Source: Entoloma clypeatum (taxonomy: Eukaryota > Basidiomycota > Agaricomycetes > Agaricales > Entolomataceae). Taken from it: a stretch of 64,000 nucleotides of DNA. Each line of letters begins with the position of its first letter. Position 1 is the stretch's first letter. Shown piece by piece: positions 25,635 to 37,651 of the stretch. The translations under genes and the position numbers were made by a program. The stretch is from assembly GCA_963565915.1 (NCBI GenBank), contig OY751489.1:2666001-2730000 (forward strand). The letters run 5' to 3'. The notes under the pieces were generated by a model. It was given only the letters and a program-made list of their open reading frames with translations, was not told where the DNA came from and made no database searches.

Positions 25635-27015
25635 ATGTCTTCGCCTCAACTTCCATCACACTTCCCTGAGCAAACACCATCCTACATCCTCTCATTTCAA
25701 TTTTCCTCCTGGTACCCTCATTTTTCATCTCACAGCATCAAGTCGTCCATAATCCGGCCGCTATCGCAAGACTTTCAGGATTATCTTGATGCCGATAGTG
25801 TTATTGTTCCGGAGGGCTCTGAGGACGTGTTGGTCTTGACCACAGTCACAGTGATATCCGTTTAGCTCAGCCCATATTTCACCCTTGCCAGACCAGCAGA
25901 GAGCGCGCTTTCCGACGACGAGGACAATGGCGAGGGAGATGGAGATGGAGAAAGCGGAGATTCACCTCCTCAGTCTTTCGCGTTTCCCGAGTTGGACAAA
26001 CGCATCCGAGAATGTGTAAAAGAATGCGGCGCCGTCTTTCCTAAACTCAATTTCTCTTCACCGAAGGTTAGTTGTCCAAGGTCTCCGCCGATCGATCGTC
26101 TCCCCCTGAATCCTCTCAACAGGACGCCTCATGGATCCTTCCCGCGTCCTCTCCTCTAAAGTGCACATCTCCATCCGACGTCTATCTCCTCCTCAAATCT
26201 TCCGATTTCATCAATCACGATCTGAGCGCCGCATCCATATTTACTGGATGCACAGACAGTGCTCCGTATGAGCTCGAGCTAGTCCTGCGGAAATGGTATC
26301 CGATCGAGCGCAGTCAGGAGCTGCGCTGTTTTGTTCGGCGGAATATCCTCATCGGTGAGTATCTGTGCCGATGATATTTGTCTTCACTCTTCAGTTGAAC
26401 TTCCGTTCGGCTCCTCCTTTCAGCTATCTCGCAACGGGATACCAACTACTACGACTTCCTGAACGAGCTGACGACTCGCAAGTCTATCACTTCCGCTGTT
26501 CAAAAGTTTTGGGAGACGAACATCCGTGATGCCAGATACTGGGAGTCTATTCAGGACTGTGGGTATCATCCTCCACGCCTTTGTCCCAGATGTTATAACT
26601 ATGCTCATCCTGCGCAACAGACACTTTTGATTTTTTGTTGACGCGAGATCTCTCGCGGGGGCATATCCTCGACTTCAATCCATATGCCCCTCGGACAGAT
26701 CCACTTCTTTTCACTTACGAGGAACTGACAACCATCGCTGATTTACGCCTCGCCGAAACCTCTGATGCACCCTCGAATGAAAATATTGGCCAGGTGCGGA
26801 CGACGACGAAAACGACCGTAATCCCGGATCAAGAATGCAACGTTCCCGAATTTCGTGTCGTTGATTCTCGTGCCCATCCGGCTGCGACGTCGACTGCGCC
26901 AGCCCACCAGCATAACATGGTTCCTTTTGAAGCCCTCAGTCTCAGTAGTGGAAATGATATTGAAGAATTCGCGAACTTGTGGAAAGAGGAGATCCAAAAA
27001 AGCATTGCAGTATGA
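25635..27015 (+). CDS. CDC123: Cdc123 (D123 family), eIF2 assembly chaperone
   Basis: ATP-grasp-like chaperone that binds eIF2-gamma and promotes assembly of the eIF2 heterotrimer, and so controls translation start and cell-cycle entry. The exons read FQFSSWYPHFSSHSIKSSII at the N-terminus, an acidic spacer around 25915-25965 (DDEDNGEGDGDGESGD), FPELDKRIRECVKECGAVFPKLNFSSPK, DASWILPASSPLKCTSPSD, VYLLLKSSDFINHDL, ELVLRKWYPIERSQELRCFV, and DFLLTRDLSRGHILDFNPYAPRTDPLLFTYEEL near the C-terminus. The block WILP and the DFNPYAPRTDPLLF signature are diagnostic. Start ATG 25635 is in frame with all following exons. It lies 130 bp after the ERG26-like gene and converges with the desaturase gene. Confidence 0.93.
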
Positions 27016-27215
27016 ACAAGAGTGGTCTTTCAAAATAGCGCCAAGCGATCATGTATATCATTATTTCATTTACATACTATCCACAAAACAAATTATCAGA
27101 CTGATAATTCCAAAGATCGGCTGTCTATATGGAAATCGGGTGTGGCGGAATTTGGGTATCCGTATCCGTTTACCAAACTCTGCTTTCCTTTTCTATGTAC
27201 TGTAGTGGACAAGAT

Positions 27216-28890
27216 CTACTTGTCAACAATCTCGATACCCGAGTCACTTGCGGGGTCTGCAAACGCGGGCCTCATTTGTGCGAGACCGTCTGCATTCTTG
27301 AAGAAAACGACATCTCCTTCATCTTCAACAAACTAAGACCAGCATGTGAATAGGACAAAAGACAGACACAGTTTATATACCTTGCACTCTTTGAAAACAC
27401 GGTAGACTTCGGCCCAGCCGCCAGGAGCACCTTCGAGGTGGAGACCCCTCTTGGCAAGCATCTTCTTCAGAGCTGCACTTGCTTCCCAACTGGAGAGGGC
27501 GTCAATGACACAGGTTATGCCTTGTATCCAATGCTACTCACGCATTGTAATGAGGTATCTTGCTGGAGACATGGTGGAGGACATGAGTTTCGGAGATGCC
27601 GTTGGTGGCATGCGCACCAATCCATCCCATGAAAGAGCCGAGATCACCCAAAAGGTTACGATCAAGAGTGGCGAGGGCACCACGGGGGAAAGTAAACTCG
27701 GGTGCACGGTAATGAGGCAAGAGGGGGTCGGTGTGCTGAAGGAATGTGATGAGAACGAGCCAGTGATTGACCCTAGAAATTTCTGTTTAATGCGGAGACA
27801 TGTCAGGTGGGATTATTGTTGCATACCAGAGGTAGGGCACAAGGTAAACAGTGAAGACAGTGTGGAAGCCGTATGTGTAGATCGCAGTGGCAATACCAGC
27901 GAACCAAAGGATGATACCAATGTCCGACCAAATCACCTGCCAGTAATGGTGGGGCGCAAACATGACAGCAGCAGGAGTAAAGTCTACAAAGTGATTGTTA
28001 GTTGACCAGTTAGATCGCAGAGATGTTGACTAACGACTAGTGCCCTTGGGGTACCTGCGCTGCCCTGACGAGTTGAACATGATGTATGCAGGCCATCCTC
28101 CGAGCTATCAAGAGAGCCATTAAACTAGGGAATACGCGCCGGAGTTAAAGGCTGTAAGGACGTACCAAATAGGAAGCAGAACCAAGAACAGCGCCGATTG
28201 GGGAATCACCGATGGCCTCCCTCAGTTCCTTCATCACCTCAGCGGTAACACGGGACCCAAGGATGTCCTCCTTGGTGGGGTCGAGGGGCGGCAAGCCGAC
28301 CTCAGAGCGTGTTGAGGGGACAAAGACCTGGTCCTGGGTCATGTGGCCGGTAGAAGCGTGATGCTTGGCATGAGTAATGCGCCATGAATGGTAAGGGACA
28401 CCAAGGCTGTATTGTGTGTAAGGTTAAGCGCGTCGAACAAAGGATAAAAATAAACATACGCAGAATGAAGGATCCAACCCACAGTGTTGTTGATGGTTTT
28501 TGATTCAGAAAACGCCTGGTGTCCACATTCATGAGCGACGACCCAGAGGCCAGTTGCGAAGAGCCCGGCAGAGAAGCCATAAAGTGACCAGAGGGCAAAT
28601 CGTGCAAAAGGATAAAGGGCAGGATGAGGGAAGGAGACGGCGGCGGGGTCAATGAAAGCGTCGATGAAGGTGGTGGACTTGTAGATGGCACCGATGACGG
28701 CAAGATCCCAAAAACTGGGAAAAACGGTTAGGAGATACATACACGCAGTGAGTATTACTTACACGTAGACAGAAGACCTCAAAGCGGAGCGCTTGAAGCA
28801 GTGGGCGGGAATTGCATCGAGCAGGTCCTTGATGGTGATGTCGGGGACGACAAAGGTGCCTTGTTCGACGACTACTTCCTTGGGCGACAT
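27216..28890 (-). CDS. FAD2-like: Delta-12 fatty acid desaturase (microsomal oleate desaturase)
   Basis: Membrane di-iron desaturase of the ER converting oleate to linoleate. All three histidine boxes are visible: VVAHECGHQAFSE, the HAKHH box in WRITHAKHHASTGH, and HVLHH in ETHVLHHVSSKIPHYNA. Hydrophobic segments flank them (around FWDLAVIGAIY, WSLYGFSAGLFATGLW and FTVYLVPYL). The start MSPKEVVVEQGTFVVPD begins at 28890 and the C-terminus ends SDSGIEIVDK with TAG at 27218-27216. About seven short introns. Upstream on the minus strand, TATATAAAT near 28947-28939 may be the TATA box. Delta-15 or bifunctional activity cannot be excluded from sequence alone. Confidence 0.92.
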
Positions 28891-29123
28891 GGTGGCCTGA
28901 GGAAAAGAAGAAAACGCGAGACGCGGTATATAAAGGATTTATATATTGACAGCCGAAATAATGTACAATTGATTTTTGGGGGGATCAGACGCCGGCAACG
29001 CCCGGCAGCAAATTTTCCATGGGGCGGCCGCAAGGTGGTCCTCGAGTCGCGGCATTAATTATACATATTACAAAAAAACAAATCCAAGAAAGCGCCTGCC
29101 CACTGGGCAAGTACCTGACCTTC
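28891..29123. other. Promoter-side spacer upstream of the desaturase gene
   Basis: Roughly 230 bp between the desaturase start and the CK1-like stop. Two TATA-like runs lie at 28927-28947 and a GC-rich imperfect inverted repeat (GCCGG...CCCGGC) at 28992-29008. No gene is evident. Confidence 0.4.
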
Positions 29124-31102
29124 CTACCGCAGTATCAGCAACCTCTCTGCTACACCCTCCAAGAACGCAAATCCATCCTGGAAACTTTTATCAATGGGGT
29201 CCCACTCGAAACTTCAAATTTGCTAGTACCTTCGTAATCGTCCGGCCAGTCGTTTTGTTCGTGATCTTGCCAAACTCCGCAACCATGCTCGCGAGAGCTT
29301 TGTTATTTGATGTACGGCCCACTTCCCTCCTCAACCGTGCTACCACCCCTAGTCTCACATGGGCAGGTTCTCGAGGCTCGGTTTTCTCAATGTCAGACCG
29401 TTGCCTCGACGTGCTAAATTCTTGTGAACTCCAACATACTTTCACTCAACAAAAATCATGCTCACCGCACAGGTGCGATAAACACGGATGGGTCTTCGAG
29501 TTGTTTGCACAGCGCGTCGAGGAACATAGAAGCCTCCTTGGTGAGTGTTCGCGAACGGTTGCACTGCAATGCTTCCACGAACTCGCCCACAAGTTTGCTC
29601 AAGGCCTCGTTGTCTGTGGCTTGAGAGGCGCGCCCTACCAGCTTTAATATCCTAGCCGCCTTTGTTTCCATCACAGCAGGTTGTTTGGGCCTGTCCCGAA
29701 ATGTTTCCGATCCGCTGCTAATAGAAATCGCCTCCTTTTCCTCGGAAGGAAGGGGGTTCTCTTTGGATGCAATGCGGTCGCCATCGAGGACTCCTGTGCG
29801 ATCTCCCAATGTGGCATGTCTTTTATCCTTTTCTTGATTAAAGTTGAGGTTGGCAAGGTCATTCAGAATTCCATGCAAGGTGTCCGGCACCACTACCCCT
29901 GGTGACCGCAATCGGTGATGGAGGTTCGCTTTCGGGGCGGGCTATCCAGTCTGTCAGCAATAGTTTAGATCACATTCGCTGCACTCGCCTTTGGCGGTGG
30001 CCACACAAGCGCATCGCTGTCATTATACCCGTGATCCATCTTTAGTTCTCTAAATTCCTCAATCCACCTCCCATAATCAGGTTGTTCCACGAACTTGAGT
30101 TGCCGACAGTATCTCAAGAATTCCTCAAACTCGGTGGGCAGACCACGACACAGATCCCCTGGAGTTGTGCTGCGCTTTAGTTGCTTCAATCGTGTGTGCG
30201 CCGTCTCGGTTTTTGGGACGCCATCACGCGTCCATGCAAGGCCGCGAGGTGTGAGAAGGTGAATCAGCATGAGCGCACAAGCCTCAAGATCGTCTCGGCG
30301 AGAAGGAACTGTGATGGATCAATAAGTAAGCTTATGCGACCACAGAATGCCCACCTTTTCCGCGGCAATGTACATTTACTGAGCTGATCCTGAATATTCA
30401 TCTCAGTGTCATTGTCATATGTACGGTACTGACCTGAACCAATAATTTCCAATAAAATCACGTTTGACTTTGCTATCGGGGATGTGGCGACGGGTGTATT
30501 GGTCGATGTAACGCTTTGAAAACCCAAAGTCGATCATATACAGGGTTTCATGATTTGGACGTAGTCCGATGACAGCATTCCCAAGCTGGATGTCGCGATG
30601 GAGGATTCCTCGAGCATGCATGAGTTGCAACCGCTCAATCTGACGAACACCATCATCAAGCTTTCTGGAAGTGGGCACAAAGCACTGACCATCTGCATGG
30701 CGATGCAGCAGACACTGCCTAAATCCATCACCTGGGCGGGACCCCCTGCCTTTCGATAGATATTGTCCAAACTCGCTCCCAGCAGATCGATTGCAATGTA
30801 ATCCCACTCTCCCTCGACTCCGCCTGCCCAATAGGTCGGCATCCCCTTTCCGGCCTGCAACGAAGGGTATACGTGCTTTTCATACTGGTTCGTTGGGCAT
30901 TCGTGGCCAGCATGCTGCACTTTTAGAGCGACGATCTGGCCGGTGTGGAGGTGTCTTGCTTGGAAAATTGATCCTGTGAAGAAATATACGTTCACAACTC
31001 GGAGACAGAACAAGATGCATACACACCAGAATAACCCGAACCTAGGAGGCGGTCTAGCCACCAGTTTGCGATGACACGAGGGACTTGCGGACCTTCTCCC
31101 AT
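29124..31102 (-). CDS. Casein-kinase-1-like protein kinase with a duplicated C-terminal module
   Basis: Start ATG 31102 gives ANWWLDRLLGSGYSG, an intron, and SIFQARHLHTGQIVALKVQH (ATP lysine). Next come the hinge DYIAIDLLGASLDNIYR, the catalytic HARGILHRDIQLGNAVIG and MIDFGFSKRYID, so the HRD, Asn and DFG residues are present although the usual Lys after HRD is Gln. VPSRRDDLEACALMLIHLL matches the CK1 S/RRDDLES motif, and the lobe ends FEEFLRYCRQLKFVEQPDYG. The C-terminal tail is unusual: two related modules follow, ILKLVGRASQATDNEALSKL...RTLTKEASMFLDAL and ARLRREVGRTSNNKALASMV...GRTITKDGFAFLEGV, separated by an intron. The final exon ends at TAG 29126-29124. CK1 paralogues of this divergent type are numerous in Agaricomycetes; the target is unknown. 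Confidence 0.78.
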
Positions 31103-31644
31103 TATCACGGAAGAGTCTACTTGCGTGTCTTTTCTAATGCAGTGCCGAGGACAGGCCTGGTTAGATGACCGCGCAGGATTGGGTCAATGTTTCGTGCTGA
31201 GCCTGGCCAGAAAGAGAGCCACTACGATCTAGTTGAGCGTAGAGGTTTGGTAGGCTGGCAGTTGGCGTTCATCTCGGACCAGGGCGCGTCCTCTCTCGAC
31301 ATCACGTGAGATTTTACAGATGACCGATCCCTCCGATACTGTAGTCCTTACAACAAGTCTGTAACAAGTCTTTCTATCATTGAAATTCTCCTGCTATGGA
31401 ACATGTCGAGCTACCTTGCCCATCCGCGTCCTCGAACAGTCTGGAATTGATCTGGAACGTTCTTTTCCCGCGCATAGACCGCGTCTAGGCTCCATCATGA
31501 GCCACCAGAAAGGAATGAAAGAAAGAAAAGTCGACTCGGATGACATAACCTACACCGGTTTCGGTCCCTTGACGTCACTTGTCTAGGTCTGAACTCTTTC
31601 TCATAAAAGCCCGCTTCTTATGTTTCAACCATCAACACCCCATA
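31103..31644. other. Divergent promoter region between CK1-like and pyruvate decarboxylase genes
   Basis: About 540 bp between two start codons facing outward. A TATA-like CATAAAAGC lies at 31602-31610, some 40 bp before the pyruvate decarboxylase ATG. Short open frames here show no homology I recognise. Confidence 0.4.
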
Positions 31645-34130
<2,486 letters not shown>

Positions 34131-34336
34131 ACTTCCGTGCTTCCGACATGGTTATTTATTGGACGCAATTTTATAGCCCTTACCTGTGTGCCTGTGAACT
34201 CTTGATCCTTCATGTACATATTATCGCCTGTCCATTGTCTTTGAAGTCCTTCTACTCAAAACACTTGAGGTTTCTCCACTGAACCCTAGTTCCATGCCTA
34301 AACGCAACCCGGTAAAAACAAAACATATATCAAAAC

Positions 34337-34422
34337 TCTCTGCCTGGGAGTCGAACCCAGCTTACGCGCGACGTGAGGTATATCATGACAAGCGCGTGTA
34401 CTAACCGATATACTAGCAAAGA
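34337..34422 (-). tRNA. tRNA-Asp(GTC) with a 15-nt intron
   Basis: The minus strand folds as a cloverleaf: acceptor TCTTTGC (34422-34416) pairs with GCAGAGA (34343-34337) with one T:G wobble, anticodon stem CGCGC pairs with GCGCG (34369-34365), and the T arm is CTGGG-TTCGACT-CCCAG. The anticodon GTC is at 34389-34387. Between A37 and C38 there are 15 extra bases (34371-34385), the canonical place for a nuclear tRNA intron, leaving a mature body of 71 nt before CCA. Internal promoter boxes are seen as TAGTATATCGG and GGTTCGACTCC. Confidence 0.92.
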
Positions 34423-34695
34423 CCTGAAGTATGCCGATATAGCGAATTATATAGACCGCACGGCAGTAGCTGCCTTGACCATCCTCCCTCCGCGTTGGGT
34501 TGGAGAATACTTCTTATGAAGTCCTACAGGTAGGAATTCGGCATGGCGGGCTAATTTCAATAAGGCTGGTCGGGAACATCAATCAGTATGTAAAAGGGAC
34601 GAGTTGATAAATGCATATGCATGCGGTAAGTACCTGATTGTGTTTGTTCACCCTCCTTTTCTCGTCCTCTCAAACCACACTGCAAGCGAACGAAG

Positions 34696-35812
34696 ATGTC
34701 GAAGACCACCCCAACCATTGAGACCATCGACGACCTTGTCCTTGGCGTTGTCGGCTCAGTCCTGCCCCCCTGTGAGCATGTGGACCATGCCGTGCGGTTG
34801 CTCAGTACATGGTCGGGTAACGAGTGAGTGAAGATTTCCGCCTTGGTACGACATGAACTAATGGTTGGATTATAGTAAGCTCTTGATGGTGCTGCTCTGA
34901 TGGCTGCGTCTTTGTGGAGTTGACGACTGATTTTGTACTTGTATGAAAAACACAGTTATCGCAGTATGGAGCCAAGCTCCTTGTGCCTCTCCTTAAGCGT
35001 CGTGCCGAGCTCCAGTTCCGTGTTGGCAGGCGCGAGAAGCCGGTGTCCCATTCGACTGAGGGGCTGAGCAAGTTCGCGAGCCAGATCAGCCTCACTCGGC
35101 GCGTGTCGGGCTTCTGGGGTATGTCGTCGACTCACGTTTTTCTCTCTCTTTCTTCGTGCTTGATTACAATACGCGTATTAGGTTTGTTGACTGTGCTGAA
35201 GGGTGTCTCGGCACTGGAGCGCAATCGCCCCGCGTCCCGCCTCGTGCTTAACCTCCAGCGGCTGCAAGGGCTGTCCATGCTGCTCTTTTACCCGCTCGAC
35301 TACCTGTCGTTCTTCTCGTCCCCACTGGCGCCGCTTCTGCGTAATGTGTCCCCGGCGATGTCTGCCAAGGCCGGGTTGTGGAGCGTTCGGGCTTGGGGCG
35401 CCTATGTCGGGCTGCAAATCGCGTTGTTGTTGCATCAGTGGAAGGAGCTTTCAGCGAAGCAGCGTGTCAGCTCCGATGAGGTAGATCGCCAGGCCCTTCA
35501 GAAGCAGAAGCGGGAAATTATGTATCAGCTGTTTGCGAGCATTACGAGGTTGCCTGTGATCCTTCACTGGTGTGTAGAAATATCTTCTGGCGGGTTTGGC
35601 AGTTTTATTTGACTCATCTTTTTCGTTGCATCCAGGTCCATCATAGGTGGATTTTACAACAACGAGGTACGCAAAGTTGCAGCTTATTCTTGCAGCATGG
35701 ATATTTATAGTCTTCTACCTAGTTGTGGACCGATGTGCTTTCGTTTATTTCAGGTGCAGCTGATTTCGGTAGAGGTTGGGAAGGTAGCAGGCTGCCTGCT
35801 CCGAAACGCTGA
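34696..35812 (+). CDS. PEX11: Peroxisomal membrane protein PEX11 family
   Basis: Peroxin that bends and elongates the peroxisomal membrane before fission. The joined exons read ETIDDLVLGVVGS, HAVRLLSTWSGND, KLLMLSQYGAKLLVPLL (the amphipathic helix region that remodels membrane), SKFASQISLTRRVSGFWG, a hydrophobic LSMLLFYPLDYLSFFSS, WSVRAWGAYVGLQIALLL and a C-terminal DVLSFISGAADFGRGWEG. Order and spacing match PEX11. Five exons; introns begin at about 34824, 34888, 35118, 35571 and 35667, with phases that agree. The start at 34696 has a purine at -3. The tRNA-Asp gene lies about 270 bp upstream on the other strand. Confidence 0.88.
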
Positions 35813-35954
35813 GAAATCTTCATACAACTCAAAGGAGAGGAATACAGAACGTCCATGAATCACTGTTATTGTGTAGTCTATGAAATTACAAAGTACAAGG
35901 ATACCACAGAGCCCAATATTCCGATAAAAGAAGAAACGAACATGTCGTTTTTCC

Positions 35955-37284
35955 CTACCTTCTCCCTTTTTCCACATCAATATCAGGTGTAGGGGGCAGT
36001 TGGATTGCTTCCACTTTGGGTGGCGGAGGACGCTTCGATTGAACCCATGTGTAAAATAATGCGCCACCGGTGATGATGAGAATGGAACCACCACGATGCC
36101 TGAAGATAGGTAGATTCCGTGAGCATCGAAGGATTATGAGTCGCCCTCGTGATACGCACGCTGTGATGACATCTCCAAAGAGATATACTCCTAGGATAGT
36201 CTGGAGTACACTTCTCGCGGCCTGCAAGACATTGTTATGAGGATTTGTGCCCGAAGATAGGAATTGTATGAGACCAACCGATGAGACCATATGGGTGACA
36301 GGGCTAGTCACTGTTATCGACAATAAGTTTGCCACTCCAAGCATGAATCCAAAAACCCCAGTGATGGCACAGCCAACTATGAAGACCCTCCATTCATCTC
36401 CACCAATGGCGAAACGCGTTGCTATCTTGGCAAAGTCACCGTTCATCAGAACGAATGGGGCAAGGAACACGGTGGACATAAGGTTGCTGTAATACATGAG
36501 TTTAACAACAGAGTTCTCAGACCCGACATGGCTATGAGCAGCTTTCGTCAAGACTGCGTGCAATGCAAGGAGGAAGGACGAGAGAGTGCCATATATGAGC
36601 GGGAGGAGACGGTCCCGGATGGAAAGAGTTGATGCGAAGTAGGAGGATGGGGTCACGCCTAGGGAGTAGCCCGTGGTGATTATCAAGGCAGCGAGAAGGA
36701 CGAGCTGCTTCGGGCGGGTGCGGGTTGAGACTGCTGAGATGGCGATGGTAAAGGGGAGGAGCAGACCACGAGCAATCTATAGGACGCGGTCAGGATATGT
36801 ACTCAGGGAAAGGGGCTTGTAGTACCTGGAAAAACGAGGCATCCACGTTAGCGAGACAGAGGGTGTTGAAGACAAGGCCTGTGACTCCAACGGTCACGTA
36901 GGGCAGGAGTTTTATCGCAACCTTGAGGTCAAGGGGTGGAGTCGTGATGCGGAAGGGGATGACACGCCGCAAAGGCGTGGAGGAAATGAAGGCGGCCAAA
37001 TGCAGCAAAAGAACGGCAATAATGAGTTGGATGAGCTAGAGGGCGGTTGATATCAGCAGACGTTTCGATCGCAATAAAAACGACAACCAAGAGGGAAAGG
37101 GAGAGATCGGGCGTCGTATTGAGTACGGCCTTGTTGACGAACACCATCTGGGATGCTTGCATGTCAGCTCAGAGAGACAAATTTGGACGAGGTTGGGGCG
37201 TACGACGAGGGCAGCGACCATGTAGAACGAGACTACTGACGCCACCTGCAACCGGGTGGGTTGGGCTTCGGATGCCTGAGTCAT
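35955..37284 (-). CDS. Drug/metabolite superfamily transporter (nucleotide-sugar / triose-phosphate type, SLC35C-like)
   Basis: Ten or so hydrophobic segments encoded in six or seven exons. Recognisable blocks: VASVVSFYMVAALVMVFVNK at the start, LPYVTVGVTGLVFNTLCLAN, VDASFFQIARGLLLPFTIAI, LAALIITTGYSLGV, LIYGTLSSFLLALHAVLTK, KLMYYSNLMSTVFLAPFVL, VGCAITGVFGFMLGVANLLS, ITVTSPVTHMVSSAARSVLQTILG and GGSILIITGGALFYTWV. The SPVTHMVSSA pattern with a following TILGVYLFGD is typical of Golgi GDP-fucose-like or triose-phosphate-translocator family members. Substrate cannot be assigned. Start ATG is at 37284; the first peptidase gene starts divergently, leaving about 190-370 bp between them. Confidence 0.85.
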
Positions 37285-37651
37285 TGCGGTGGACAATGTA
37301 GTCGGCAGTCAACTCAAACTTCTCCTCGGCAGCCCTAGGCCCCCATGAAGGGTACGGGATGTAGAGCGGGCAAGATAAGATAAGATGCCCCGGCGATAAT
37401 CAACACGACGAACAGCGACCCTTGGCACCGCCAGTTTTGCCAGCGCACACCGTCGACAGCAGCAGCGAACTTCGATGGCTATGCGTGCTGGGCCGCAACG
37501 GCTCGCGTCGATAATTCGTCCCCGTTCGAGAATTTTTGCGGAACAGCTACGTGCTCGAGGTGGGAATGTCCGAGCCGGCGCAAGTGCACGATTCTGGAAT
37601 GGCACGAGAGCGCTGTCAGTCTCATCTGCCCCTTTCTTGTCCTCATCCCAC

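Noticed and set aside
28976..29647. Plus-strand open frame of 223 codons
   Set aside because: Antisense to the CK1-like C-terminal exons and shows no domain.
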